Assembly: GCA_028023455.1 (NCBI GenBank)
Contig: JAQFVV010000042.1
Location: forward strand, 8,205,922-8,269,921
Length of the DNA stretch: 64,000 nucleotides
From: Epiperipatus broadwayi
Lineage: Eukaryota; Onychophora; Udeonychophora; Euonychophora; Peripatidae
Direction of reading: 5' to 3'
The translations under genes and the position numbers were made by a program. Of the stretch, positions 24,033-36,850 are shown in pieces (position 1 is the stretch's first letter; every line of letters begins with the position of its first letter). The notes beneath the pieces are model-generated. The model saw only the letters and a program-made list of their open reading frames with translations. It ran no database searches and was not told the DNA's origin.

Positions 24033-27000
24033 TCAATACATGGTATACTGCAATGACTGATTGCAAAAGTTCATAAGATCAAACGCTTGGTAGATCAATC
24101 CTGGACCAAGTCTCTTTGTATAACCATTCTGGTGCAAGCAGCCGGTCCTGGCACTTATGCTCTTGACAAGACCTATAAAGGTCTCTGTGACTGAAGATCC
24201 TGAATGACGGAAAACACATTCACATCTGGTCAACCAGACTGCAAAGGTAAGGAAGACAGAGAATCGGATAAGAGAAAAAATTCCTGTCTTGATGGCATTC
24301 TGGATATTTAAGGCTTCTCCGATATCAGATGTAACTTTCTCTGTGATGAAGTTTCTGATTTGGAAAAGAAACGGACAATTATAAAGTAAATGTTGGATGG
24401 TTTCATCGGCAGTATTACATAGCTGGCATTGAGGATTGATTTTGGTGAATCCTCTTTTCCATACTAAGAAATGGTTAGTGGGTAAGGATGAGATGTTGAG
24501 CTTTAAGATAAAATCTATGAATTTTGGTTCAACAAACCAGTTCTTCAATTTTTTAAGCAATGGTTTATTGTCTATGTTCAATGTGGTTAGGAGGGCAGTC
24601 TGGTTTTGAAATCTGAGGTTATAGGCCTGCCAGTAGGTTATTTTACCTTCAAAAGAGGTTTTAGATAGATTTATCAGCTTGGTGACATGTAACCAAATAA
24701 TTGTGGCCCATCTGCTAGCAAGAGGTGGCGGTATGCTGTAGGTTCCACTGGAGTGGCTAGGTTTAGTTCTGGCTGTTTTAAGTGAATTGCACGTAGAACT
24801 GCAATTGCCTTCTGTAAATAGATTGTTGAAACAGAGTGCAATCCAAGTCCATTTAACTCTCCGGGCATTTGCATCTTACAGATGCTGATGGCAACAATCT
24901 TTCCACTTCACATGAGCTTTGAACACAGTGAGTTCATTGACGACTGAAATGCTTTAGTGGGTTTAATTATGGGAAGATAATAATTCAATCTCGGAAACAC
25001 CAGCATGTTGAGAAGGGCTACTTTGCCCAGCAGGGAAAGAGAGATTCGGGATAAAGATCAAACCACTTTGCTAGTTTTTTCCAAGATGGAGTGTTGGATA
25101 TCTTTTGCCATAGCAAGTCTGGACTTGGCCATAGGAAAACCGAGGAAGAGTTGCGGCTCAGCTGTAAAGACTGATGGAATCACTGAGCCAGTACTGATTT
25201 TCCACATGGAGGACTTACTGTAGTTGATGTTCAGATTTAGTTTCTTTGAATATTTATCAATGATTTATGTGAGTGTTGGAAAGTGAGTTTTATCGGGGAG
25301 GAAGATGATGACATCATCAACATAGGTTATGTGTTGTACATGATGTTTCAGGGCTGGCACGAAAATTCCAGGGAGTCTGCACTCAATCTCTCTGAGCATA
25401 GGATTTATATAGGTGATGAAGCAGAGAGTGGCGAGTGGCGATCCCTGGAGAATGGAAAGATGAGGTCTGAAACCATTGGACAGTCTTCCATCCAGTGACG
25501 TAAAGATAGATCTGTTCAAAAGCAGATTACCAATAATTCTGGTATAGATGCCAGGGACTTGATAATCAAGGAGAGTCTGGAGTAGGACAGTGGGTATAAC
25601 AGAGTCAAAAGCCGAGGCAAAGTCAAGTCGAATAACTATAGGCTTGGATTTTTTGTGCAGTCTGATGTGTTCTACCAGAAGAAGAAAACGCTGTGCTGCA
25701 TCCGTGGTGGAAGAGCCCTTACGTGCAAATTGATATGGTGTGATGTGTGTATAGAGTTGATCTTGGATTTTGTCCTTGACTATGGCCTCAATGATCTTAA
25801 TTAGGAGGGGAATCATGGAAATGGGCCTTATGTTGGATAGGGTAGAGGGATTGATGGGCTTTTTTAGGAAAGGAACAAGGGCCACAGGGTACAGGTCTGG
25901 AATATTTTGAAACTCTCTTTCCAGAACATCTATCATCTGCAGTACAATGGGGGCTGTGAAATGTCTCAGGTGGACAAGTACAAATCTCGGAATTCCATGG
26001 AGTCCCGGATGAACATTCTCCGGATAGGCCATGAGCTTTTGGATTATCTGATTTTCACTGATATCATGAGCGATCCCATCTTCCAAGTGATTCCAGATGT
26101 TTCCAATTTCAAAAATAATTCTGTAGCCTGGCCTGAAAGTGTTCATGAATCTTTGCAAGCATTGCTGGGCCACTGAGGCAACCCTGATCTACTGACAATG
26201 AAGTAGGTGTGGGTCTGGCCACCGAACCAATTGCCCAGCGAATGTAGCTGCGGGTCCAGCTATGCTGGTTGGCCAAGAAGATTTTAGACCTTTTAGTAGC
26301 AATGTAATGCGCGAGGACCTTTTGCTTGCTATGGTATTGAGTTTTTAGCTCCAAAATATCTTGGGGGATGAATGTCAATATGGTGTAGAGATTTTAACCT
26401 GTTGTTTATGGCATCCAAATCTTTTAATAGTTGATTTGGACCTTTGGTTTTTTTTGTGTACGAGTCTATGAGTGAGCTCAATATTCTGGTGAAAGATGAC
26501 CAAGCCTGTAGTGGAGGCAAAGTAAGAATTTTGATTTTTTGGAACAAGATATATGCTTCAGAGAAAATGAGTTCTGGAGTTGCTGCTTTGTTGAGTAGTC
26601 TAATGGTAGGTGTATAATCTATATGAACTGCGGTGGTGGGATCTATATGAAGTGAAATTAGAAGAGCTAAATGATCAGTGAAGGGTACCAATTGAAGCTT
26701 GGCGCATATGTCAAAGTGAAGTTCAGGTGAATAGTAGAGAAGGTCAATTAGGGATTTCTTTTGCAGTGTGTAGAAGGAGAATGATCCAGGAGGGAAAAAC
26801 CCCTCTCCACACAAGAGGACTCTATTAATTAAGTGAAGATGTTTTTTGTTGAAGTTATCGTAACTCATGTTGAAGTCACCAAAAAAAAAAACAATAAGGG
26901 AGGCATCTGAAGAGAGAAGACAATTGATTTTATTGATTACTAGTTGTGCTGAGTAAGCATCATTTCTGATGTACAAGTAAATGATATTTATTGCCATATT

Positions 27001-27303
27001 TCCAAAAGTGAACTTAATGACCAATAGATCATTGCTAAGGTGTAATGTTCTGAAAGAGCTGTAGGTCAGGTTCTTATTGATTATAAAAGCAACTCCAGAA
27101 GATGCTGTGTTTGAGGGTACATAATGAAATAGATCATATTGTTGCATCAGTTGAGTTATTTGGTAATTTGAGTTTATATGTAATTTAGTTTCGGATAGAC
27201 AGACTATGTGGAGGTCTGTTTTGTCTAGCCATCTTTTAAGTGCAAAGACACGGCCCAGAGAGTTAAAACCCCTTATGTTTATTCCGGCCAATTTAATAAG
27301 CAT
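24033..27303 (-). pseudogene. LINE copy 1 ORF2: endonuclease-reverse transcriptase
   Basis: The product would nick target DNA and prime reverse transcription of the LINE RNA. It starts with an ATG at 27303. The endonuclease reads MLIKLAGINIRGFN, SETK (residues 37-40), GDFN (142-145), SLIDLL (185-190) and TDH (210-212), the usual metal-binding and catalytic positions. The RT has LKKPINPSTLSNIRPISM, IRLDFASAFDS, LQGSPL and YVDD (about 25324-25313). The thumb-like part has LSLLGKVALLNMLVFPRL. A C-terminal CQLC...H....C motif is at about 24428-24375. Damage: TAA at 25265-25267, TGA at 25058-25060 and 24908-24910, the latter two where Trp would fit. Frame changes lie near 26330-26378, 26109-26173 and 24680-24720. 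The start is 54 bases after the ORF1 stop. Confidence 0.85.
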
Positions 27304-27357
27304 GTTGAGTTGTTACAGAGATTTGTAGGTTATGTATACTAAGCTGTGATTAGTACA

Positions 27358-29567
27358 TCACATAGGGGAGATTATTGACATAAAATTCTGATTTTCACTA
27401 AGTGGTTTGTCAGGGTCATGTGACACCATTACCAGTTGAGTTGGAACAGGTATTTTGGAGCTTAAGTAGGGGTTGGAATTGTGTTTATCTTCATTGTGAT
27501 CATTTTCAAAAGCTGTGTTTTGGGAAGAGCTGCTTTCTTGTGTGCTGAGTGATTGAGCTAGTTTAGTTCTTTTTTCTCTCTTTTTTCTCAAGTTAGTAGC
27601 ATGGCTTGCTGCTTGTTTGTTGTTTTTGTCATCATTGTCCGAGTCAGCCGTAGATGAGTTAATGTCTTCTGGCTGTGAGCTGGATGAGTCTTGGGTTTTT
27701 CTTTTGTTGTTTGGAATGAGATGTTCTTGTTGAGACTTTGTGACTGGAAGAGTTTGTTTTGTTGATAATGGTTCACTGTTGGGAGTTTTTGTTGGATGAT
27801 CTTCCTTTGAGTGAGTTTTGAATGCTTCTTGCATCTTCTGGGGTGTCATGTTGGTAGCTGATGTTTGTTGTTTTGGGTTCATATGCGTGCTGGTGTGGTT
27901 TTGTGTCTTGTGTTGTAGAATGGGAGGCTGGAGTTGTTTGACCGGTGTGTAATCATTAGATGAGTTGGTTGAAGTGCGATGGTCCATTTCTAGATTGTTT
28001 TCCAACAGTAAGTCATTGTTGGAGTCTTGTATCTGCCCTTTTATGTGGTCCTCTGTGTCAGTGGGTGAAGAATATGATAGCTGAATTAAGTTTTGCGTAT
28101 TTTTTATGCATTTATGATTTTTACTTTTCCTACTGTTGCAGACATCACAAATTCTGTTTGGACATGACCTTAAAAGATGTGATCGGTCTCCACAGTGGAA
28201 ACACTGAGGTTGTACACCTCGAATAGCTATGTAAATTGGACATTTTTTTCTTCCAGAGTTATAGGAATATCCGATGGAGTGACGCCTTGATTGAGCTTGA
28301 GAGAGAAGGCAGCGCTGTTGGATGGAAGCTCAATATCTACCCTTCTCTCTGTGAGGTACTTGAAACTAGTTAACACACCATATCTAGCAAGCAGCCTCTG
28401 TAGATCAGCATCAGTGAAATTAAAGTAGCAGTTACATGCTATTCCATAGGCTGTTCTTGGTTTATTCATATCTATTTTGATGAGATATCGGTCTTTTAAG
28501 AACAGTTGTTGTCTTTTAAAGAGTTCTTTCTGTAGTAGATTCTGAAACTCAATAATGAAGTAGCATCTGTTAGGGTGGTGATAGACCCTGCAAATAGATT
28601 CTGTTAATTGAAGACTTTTAAGAAGCAGAAAGAGATCATCCATTGGAAAAGTGAATAACTGACAGAGGTCGTTAGTGGTGGTTAGAATCAAGGTGTTATC
28701 GCTGTGGTAGTTGAGGAAGGAATTAAATAACACTGAAGGAATTCTAGAATTAAATTCTTGGCTTATGGCTTCATAATTGTTCATATAGGACTGGGAAAGT
28801 TGGTATGGTTCTGTGTTGATCTCATCATTGATTGAGATAAGGTTATCATCATCAATGAAGTCCATGACATTGTGTTGAATATCTGGTTCAGTTGCTTCTT
28901 GGATATGGGCTTTAGATTTATTGTTTCCCAATACCATAGCATAGCTTCGGTTTTTTGTTAGGTTGGAATTGACATTTGTATTTGATGTAGAAGGTTGAAA
29001 ACCTATAGTATGATTACCTGCTAGATTGTGGTCAGAGATCACATTATTGGTTTGAAAATTGGCGTTAATGCATGGAAAATCTGTTTCAATAAAGTTTATT
29101 TCAGTCAGTGATACTAGCAGTTTTCCTAAATTTATTATTGAATCGATATACGAATTGTGTATTTTGCTATTGGATTTCGAATCGAATTTTCCACTTGAAT
29201 TTTGTTTTATGGGTATAAAACCATCAGATTGCGGCTGAGTATTTTTACTTATTTCTCCTTTATGAGCTTTTAATTTTGTTTGTAAAGTGATTTTTGGTTC
29301 ATCTAAAGGATCGTTACAGACATCTATAGCCGTTACCAGTGATACGCCACCTTCATTTAAAAACTTTTCAAAACTTGTCATGCTGAAATCTCCAAAAGGA
29401 TTTTCTGCTAGATTTGGGCTATTTTTGGACATATGACATTGTTTTGGGTGTTTAGTATGTGGGTTTTCAGGTGCATTGATAGGTTTAGATAGGTCTTGTG
29501 AGATATTAGTGGGAAATTCTGATTTTTTAAGGTTTACGGTCGAATTTACCGTAACAACTTTTTGCAT
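27358..29567 (-). pseudogene. LINE copy 1 ORF1: gag-like RNA-binding protein
   Basis: This is the nucleic-acid-binding chaperone expected of two-ORF LINEs. The first ATG in the frame is at 29567; the frame is open upstream to about 29733 but without another ATG. An N-terminal Asn/Ser/Lys-rich region is followed by an RRM-like part (FNFTDADLQRLLARYGVL, RRVDIELPS). There is a stop at 28227-28229. Shifting frame just there, the sequence continues with CFHCGDRSHLLRSC (about 28203-28162), a perfect C-x2-C-x4-H-x4-C knuckle, then CDVC...H.C, and an Asn/Gln/Thr-rich tail to 27358. A one-base loss in the TTT run before the knuckles would explain the break. Everything from the knuckles to the end is open. 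Length (about 735 residues) is large for an ORF1 because of the low-complexity tail. Confidence 0.8.
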
Positions 29568-29954
29568 TTTAGAAGTCGTGTTATTTTTGTTTGGATTCAC
29601 AAGAGTTTCTTTTGACTGCTGAATGCATTTACTTTTTTTTTTATTAAGAAATCCAAGGCCTTCCTGCTTTGTATCAACCGATTTAGAGTAATTTTGATAG
29701 CTTATTTGATAGCTTATATATTTTTTTTTTTATTAGGGCTTATGTTAAGCATGGAAATAGATTGCTTTACGTTACTATCGCTGTGCGATCTTGTTAGCCG
29801 GGTTGACCTGACGTTTTCCCTTTCTAGGAGATTATAGCTATGACTCATTTTTGTAAATAATATATTATAACACAAAAATAAAGCTTACCTGCTCTGATGA
29901 GCAGCTTGGATTGAAAGACTTTTTTGATTTAATATTTTTAATAAACTTTTTAAA

Positions 29955-31310
29955 ATGAATAAATGTGATGTAATGTGATGTATTATGGCTTCTCCTTAAA
30001 CGAAGTCAAGAATATCTCAGCAATTATGCCCAGATAAACCTGTTAGCCACTTTCTTTTACATTCTCCACTCTAAATTTACCCATAATCTGCTCTATCCCA
30101 TTTCCACAACATAATTTTTGTCAACTCTATAACCTTTATATCTAAATCCCCCTTATCTTTTCCCAAACCCAGCATAAAAACCAATAATTCACTTTCTGTA
30201 TAATCACTCTTTTCATATTTATTTTTCCACAACTTCATTATATGTACCCTTTCTGTTTTCAAATATTTACATTTAATGAACAAATGCCTAATATTTTCAA
30301 TTCCTTCCTTACATAATTTACAAAATAAATCACCCATATTTTTCCATTTACATGTATATTCTTTTGTAGCTAAAGATCCCGTTCGAGCCTTAAACAATAA
30401 ACTACTTTCCTTACTATTATCATATATTAACTCACACCTAATATTCTGTTTATTTCTATATATATTTAAACTCTTTTTACTCTCCATACTATTTCTCCAT
30501 CTCTCTAATTCCCTAGTCTTTATTAATAAATTTATTCTTTTATCCCATTCCTTACTACTATAACACTCAATAATCCTCTTAACACAATCATCCCATCTTT
30601 TGTACAAATATACTGATATAAATTCTTTATCCAAATCTTTTGCATACCGCATTACCTTTCTCACCCATCTTGTTACCTGCCCTTTACTCATAACCCAATT
30701 AAATACTATTTTAGCTATTCTTTTATTATCCATAAACTGCAATCTACCAAACATTTTCATTTTACTTTTTGCATCTCTCATATGAAAACTTGACCATCCC
30801 ATTTCTCCTTGAATTGCCTCCCTTGCTGTCCATACTTCTGCATCCAATGCATGTCTTCCTACTTCCCTTTGAGCTTTTTCTAAATAATCTATCTTTTTAC
30901 TAACATATAATGCATCATTACCATATGTTAACCCTGCTACTGCAACTCCTTTCCATATAATTCTAGCTACATCATATTTATTATATGAAAATACTGTTAA
31001 TTTCTTTATCAATCCTTTTCTTTTCTTTGCTTCATTTATCAATTTTTTCTCCCATTCATCCAAATAATTTTTCTGATTACTTAAAATAATTCCCAAATAA
31101 CTATATCTATTCACCACACTTAACTTAATATCTCCCAATAAAAATTCTACATCTTCTCTTTCCTCAGTATTAACCATCATTATATTTGATTTTTCTTCAC
31201 TAAATTTAATCCCCATCTCTTTACCCACCCTTGCACATGTCCTCAACATAACTTCCATATCTTCTCTTTTTTCTGCACACAAAAATATATCATCTGCAAA
31301 AAAAAAAAAT
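29955..31310 (-). mobile_element. 5'-truncated LINE of a second family
   Basis: Only the 3' part of the element is present, starting at the RT FADD box and running through the C-terminal region and a 3' tail. The truncation point coincides with a run of 12 T on the - strand (31298-31309). The tail ends with short atcacatt-type repeats (about 29960-29985), a style seen at the ends of several LINE groups. It abuts the 5' end of LINE copy 1. Confidence 0.8.
30077..31300 (-). pseudogene. Reverse-transcriptase C-terminal half, open but truncated
   Basis: About 407 codons without a stop. It begins inside the RT with FADDIFLCAEKRED (FADD catalytic motif), then MGIKFSEEKSNIMM and NRYSYLGIILS, the usual RT motifs D and E region. 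The rest is a Lys/Trp-rich tail with GLTYGNDALYVSKK and GEMGWSSF, then CKLCKEGIENIRHLFIKC, a C-x2-C-x8-H-x4-C zinc motif. There is no start codon of its own: the first ATG lies inside the domain, and upstream is the poly-T junction. The endonuclease and RT fingers are missing, so the protein cannot work alone. The unbroken frame indicates a fairly recent insertion. The family differs from copy 1; CR1-, RTE- or L2-like groups are possible. Confidence 0.8.
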
Positions 31311-31331
31311 GAAAAAATGAAAGCAGATTGG

Positions 31332-31345
31332 CGCCATCTAGTGGA
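31332..31345 (-). promoter_or_regulatory. CTCF-like core motif
   Basis: On the - strand the bases CCACTAGATGGCGC fit the bilaterian CTCF core consensus CCASYAGRKGGCRS at all 14 positions. It lies about 22 bases beyond the truncation point of the LINE. One motif match is weak evidence of binding, and similar strings occur inside some transposons. Confidence 0.4.
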
Positions 31346-31385
31346 TCAAAAACTGTAAGTTACCATTATTATTTTTCAATTACAG

Positions 31386-31450
31386 TTATAACTGAAACGC
31401 ACAGGCTTATTATATACCTGTGTCTATATATATAATATATATAGGGTATA
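31386..31450 (-). repeat. Dispersed repeat family B, inverted copy
   Basis: It matches the complement of about 45145-45210, including acaggcttattatatacctg and the following AT tract with agggtata. It has no coding content. Confidence 0.65.
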
Positions 31451-31635
31451 AGGAAATTTATTCACCTTTATTTTATTTTATAAAATTATTTGCTGATTTT
31501 CAAACCTTTATTGAGTTATCATCACTGTCTGAAAATGTACTCACTCATGGAAAAATAAATATAAAACTTTGAAAATGTCTTATAATGTATCTACTGTCTG
31601 TTTTACAAGATAATGAATGAATTTTATTAGTATTA

Positions 31636-31745
31636 ATATCATTTACTTTCTTTATTACTTTTACAATGCTTCATATTTCTTTATTACTTTTACAATGCTT
31701 CATATAATTATGATCCACTATTGATGGTTGCAATTGCCCCAGTAA
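31636..31745. repeat. Left arm of an inverted repeat flanking LINE copy 2
   Basis: About 100 bases match the complement of 37262-37361, including acaatgcttcatataattat and ccactattgatggtt. Inside it a 29-base unit containing tttctttattacttttacaa is tandemly doubled (31647-31704), absent from the right arm. Confidence 0.75.
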
Positions 31746-32329
31746 TTTTCTTCAGAAATATAACAAACACAATACAAATACATGAATAAAAATATACATG
31801 AACACATAATTTCTCTTGTAATCAATTTTCATATACTGTACCTACGTATATGTTTATATACCTCTCTCTAAATAATTATTACCTCTATATACAATACATT
31901 TTAATCATATATATATTATTTCATTTATCTTTTATTTTATTCTTTTTTTTTATTTATTTTTAAATATTTAACTGTAACATTATATATTCATATTTCTACG
32001 TTTTTAGTTTCAAAAAACTTTATTGAACTATAAGTTTACAAAACAGTATTTAGTACCACATACATAGATAAAAAGACTGCTTGAAACAAAAGATTTGTGG
32101 TTTACAATTTACATTATATATTCTGTATTTTTATACCATGTTAGAGATGGGAAAAATTACAAATCTATATGTAACAAAAAAAAAAAATATTGAAAGTAGC
32201 TTAACATTTTCTGACTGCTATATAGAATTCACATCTTTCTGTGTGAATCATTGAATTAATATCTTTTTTGCTTTTAATTATCTAGTTGTCATTTTATAGT
32301 AGTGAGTCAGGTCATAAATTCAAGCGAAG

Positions 32330-35300
32330 TTGCATTAGTGATCATGTGTCTGAATAAATGTTAGTGGTTGAAATTTTTTCATCCCTTATGTGTATAATAT
32401 CCATTTTGTTCCTAAATGTCTTCTTGTGTTTGAACCATACATAAATGTACATTCATCTGGTACACCATAATTGTGCTGGCCTGAATATGTGCATAAATAC
32501 CTTTTTTAAATGTATTGAGAAGAATATGTATGTTGTAATCTTTATTTTAAAATATTTGGGGGATATTGAACTAGATATTAATAAACGTGGGGCATGTGAA
32601 TAGAAAATGTGATTGTGTTTCTAATTCTCTCTCAAATAATTTTCATATGTTTTCAGTGTTAGTGCAATTCCTTTTATATCTGCAGAAATAAAGGGTGGGA
32701 GGTGCTCCAAGATTTAGTTTTAGGAGAAAATCATAGTATTTTAGCTCTAATGACCAATATTTGATTTTTTTAGTCAACTGCTTATTGGTTATGTTTAAAA
32801 GGGATTTTTTGTTATCATTGGATGGGAAACACAGATTGAATATACATCCCAGTATTTCATTCTTGAAAAGGCAATATATTAAATTGGGAATACATAATAT
32901 GGAGAAATTAACTTATTCCAGTCATTGCATACAGGTGGTGGCCTGTCTGTGGGTGTAATTTTAAAAACTATATCTAAATATGGAAATTTCCTTGCACATG
33001 ATGATATAAGGTTAAGTGTTTTTTGAATTTGAAATTTTTTTATAGAATGTAAACCCAATCCATTTTGTGATAGAGGCTGCAGAATCTTACTTAGGGATAT
33101 TGACACCATTTTCTTCCCCTACAACAATGCTTTTGTGCATATTATTATAGGTGTATAATGTAACCCATGTCATTTAATTAAGAAATGTGAAAAGAGCCAC
33201 TTTGGCATAGAGTGATAAATATGATTTGGAAAAAGAATTAATTATATGCTCAACTTTATTTATTAGATTTCCCTGTATCTGTGATTACATTTCAGAATTA
33301 CTCAAATGAAAAGGAAATCTCACAAATGAGACAGGCTTTCCTTTGAAGTATTGTGCATTTTGGCATCCGAAGTACATAGACCATGTACTTGATTTTTCTA
33401 AATTGAACTCCAGTTCTGAGTAATTAATTAGAATTTTTATTAGTTTTTGTATCTATTTTTTGGTTGGCAGAAAGATTGTTATGCCATCCATTTACGCAAT
33501 GCATAATTATCTCATTTTCTATTACTTTAAAGAGAGGATCAATATAAAATATGAATAAAAGAACACTTAATGGTAAATCTTATGGAATCAAGTTAAATAG
33601 AATGAATGATGGTAAGTACTTCCCACTAAGAGTTATCTGAATTTCTCAACTTAGAACATTCATCATTAAGTAGATTAATGATCTGGGTATTGATGTATCT
33701 GCTAATGCATTAATAAAAATATCAATTGGTATCATATCAAATAATGTTCAGCTGAACTGTATTGATTATTGTTTTATATAAAAATGCTGCCTGCTCAGTT
33801 GAGTCTTTCTTTGCAAACTGACTTTTTGACAGCAGTGGCATAAAGTTCAATTCTATCTTTATTTACTGATTTGATCTTAATCCCAAGTGGGCTTATGGAT
33901 ATGGGTCTGAGGTTTTGGAATGTGGTTATATTTTCCTTCTTCTTAACAAATGAAACCAGTGAGATGGGATGAAACCTTTGTATGTGATAGATTCTTCTTG
34001 TTAGAAAGTTAGGTAAAAAATTAGTCAGGTATTTTGCTGTGAATTGACTTAAATGTCTGTATACAAAACAAGGTATTTCATGTATCCCTGGATGACATGA
34101 GTTTGGCACTGAAGCAAGTTTTTCTTCAAACTCTTTTGTACAAAAGTTATATAGTTTTCTGGTAGTCCCAGAAAGTTTTGTGAAGGATTAAATATTTCTT
34201 TTTTTTTGCAAGTTATTTTTGTAATATGAATAAAGGCCACTCTAGTATGTTGCCACTTGCAATGATTTGTCCTTCTATTTTGATTGCTGTCAGAATGCAA
34301 TTTAGTGGAGCTTGTCCCAGTGCCCAATGAATGTATTGTCTAGACCATTTGTGGTTTTAATTCAGGTACCTTTTCCTTTTTTTTATCACCAGATATTTTT
34401 TGAGTGAGTCACCAGCCAACCATTGCTCTCTGCCATGGTAGCATTAAGTGTAATTCTCTTGTGCAATTTATCTGCAAGTACTAACTCTTTGAGGGGGGTG
34501 TTTGACTTCTTGTCATTGTATCAACTATATATGATATTATGCTCTCAAATTCAATACATGTTTGAACAGGGTCCATTTCCAAGTCATGAATTTTAAATAA
34601 TATGTATATTTTTGAGAAGTGATATGTTTTAGTCCACTCTTGTAGCAGTATTTTAATAATTTTACCTGTTGTGATCATAGGTCTGTATGAAAAATCATTT
34701 TTAAAACAGAACATTGCAGCAGAATGATCTGAAAAAGATTAGTTTTTGAATGATATACTGATCATTTGATGCAATGCTGGCAAATTAAAAACAAGATCAA
34801 TTAAAGAGAAGTTTCTGTCATTGTTGAAGGAAATAAGGTTTTGTAGAAGAAATCCTTCTTCAGACATGAGAGGGAATGCCAGCAGATGTAACCATTTTTT
34901 TACAATTTTATTGTATGACATGTTGAAGTCTCCTATTAGAATTATAGGATATAACAAGGATACAAATTTTGAATTTAATATATGTATAAGTCTATTAATT
35001 ATTATTTCACCTGGAGGAAGGTACATGTATGCTTTGTTCAATGTTATTCTTTCATGATATAGTGTAACAATTAGCATGTATGCATCAATATATATTATTT
35101 TAAATGAGCTGAATGGATAGATTTTGTTTACCACAAATCCTGTTCCAGCTGAATGCTGCTCTGGAAAATAATGAATATTCTTAATTATCATAAAATTTTG
35201 ATGGATCTGTTTGTGATGTATTGTCTATTCCAGAAAATCAATTAGGTGTGACTGAATAATATGAAGCCATTTTTTAAGTTTATGGTTTTTTCCTATAGAG

Positions 35301-35341
35301 TTTAATCCTCTGACATTCATAGATCCTATTTTTATTAGCAT
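32330..35341 (-). pseudogene. LINE copy 2 ORF2 remnant
   Basis: ATG at 35341 opens MLIKIGSMNVRGLNSIG, matching the start of copy 1 ORF2. Further pieces: IILIGDFNMSYNK (endonuclease), FSLIDLVFN, then HPGIHEIPCFVYRHLSQF and FQNLRPISISPLGIKI (RT start). MDGITIFLPTKK at about 33480 is the decayed YVDD region. NGLGLHSIKK follows at about 33050, and LWCTR near 32470 corresponds to VWLTR of copy 1. Many stops and frameshifts separate the pieces. The ATG overlaps the end of ORF1 (ATGCTAA), unlike copy 1, where the ORFs are 54 bases apart. Confidence 0.65.
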
Positions 35342-36850
35342 TTTCTTATATAATGTAAAGATATAAATAATACAAGAAATATATTTATGTTTAACTGTTT
35401 AGTTTTATCTAAAGATATTAGGCCCTCGTGTGACAACTCTATAGATTTATTATAAGCAATTACATTTGGATATGATTCACTTACCTCTGTTACATTGACT
35501 GGCTTATTTGAGGTATCACCTGCATCAGAATCAGGCAAGTTTTTATTTGACTTTTTAACATAGTCCAGATTCTGCAATATATCCTCTTCATTTAATCCTG
35601 GGGTTTGCAATTAACTGTTCCTTTTCTTGCATAGTGGATGATCTAGTTTGCATTTGTTGGTCAATGTATTTATATCCATGCCTGTGTGTGATGGACAAGG
35701 TATTGTTGATTTTATAATATCTTGGGTAATCTTGTTTGTTACAATTTTTTCTATAAGAATTTTACTTATTTTGCTTTTGACTTTTTGTGATAGGAAAATG
35801 TTTTATCTGATAGTTGAAGTTGTCTTTGAATATTATCATCTGTTAATATATTTTGTATATAACTATTTGAGTAATCAATATTAATATCATTTATACTAGG
35901 GATTGACTTTTTTCTCACTGAATGTTGCATATCATTTGTATCATTTTTTTTTTTCTGCATTGATGTGTGGCTCTCATTACACAGTGTGGGCACTTAAATT
36001 TTGGCATTGAAACACTGGTTTGATTCTATGTATTATTAAGAATGGCCTTGTTTAATGACCATGTTTAATGACCACTAATTAGCATAGAGATGTCATTTGG
36101 ATTAACATTTTTGTTTAAATGCAGTTTAAAATAATAATTACTAAAGATTGGTATAGGTGTATCTTTTAGATACGTGGGTTGGAATATTACCACTAATCCA
36201 AAAGGCTCCATTAATTTCTTAAAGCTATTAATGTCATAATTGAAATAGGTGTTTTTTATAATTCCAGTTACATATTTTTTTCTATTCTGATCCCCTTTAT
36301 TAGCACATATTTTTCCAGCATGTAAATTGTTTTTTCAAATCTGTTTTTTTGTCCTTTGTCAAAAAATTCAATATCTGGGATTTGGGTGATTAGCAATTCA
36401 TAATATGGAGTCCCACATGTTGCTTGCTGTAATTGCTTTATATAGTAAAATTTTTTTGAAATTTGTAGAGAGGGCAATTTATATCTGTAATCACTAGAAT
36501 AATCGAGCGATGAGTAAAAAATGGTTTAAATGAAAAATAAAGTTCTTTCAGTATTGTTGCATTGCAGGCCTCTAAAATTCTGCTTACTCTTTCCTCCATC
36601 CAGGCCTCTTCCATCATGTTGGTAGGCTTCTGTAGGGTAGCTGTATGTCTAACTTAATAAAGTCATTCATTGTCAATCTATGAAATCTTGTATTCTGATT
36701 TATATTTTTACTGAAATAAAAATTTACATTATCATTATGCTTTTTTCCATCATTATGCAGCAATAATTTTGAGGCTTTCCTTGCTTTTTCATACAAACAT
36801 AATTTCACTTTGCATGTGGAATTCGTTGCATGGCAAATGTTAGTGATCAT
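35335..36850 (-). pseudogene. LINE copy 2 ORF1 remnant
   Basis: Broken frames correspond to ORF1 of copy 1. IEFFDKGQKNRFEKTIYMLE (about 36380) parallels its IEFQNLLQKELFKRQQLFLK. PKFKCPHCVMRATHQC (about 35999-35950) keeps the second zinc knuckle, whereas the first CFxC is damaged. A 91-codon frame ends at 35335 with TAA overlapping the ORF2 start. The N-terminal region before about 36850 is not readable. Confidence 0.55.

Larger units (their letters stand above)
23940..29930 (-). mobile_element. Near full-length two-ORF LINE (copy 1)
   Basis: About 6 kb on the - strand with the architecture 5' leader, ORF1 with CCHC knuckles, then ORF2 with AP-type endonuclease, reverse transcriptase and a C-terminal CCHC motif. 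This layout fits the L1/Tx1 or R1/Jockey-like non-LTR groups; the clade cannot be settled by eye. The 5' end lies near 29930, just beside the 3' tail of another LINE. The 3' end is placed near 23940 by composition only; no poly(A) tail is obvious. ORF1 has one frameshift; ORF2 has at least three in-frame stops and about three frameshifts, so it is inactive but fairly young. Related decayed copies are at 32005-37100 and 52240-53060. Confidence 0.85.
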
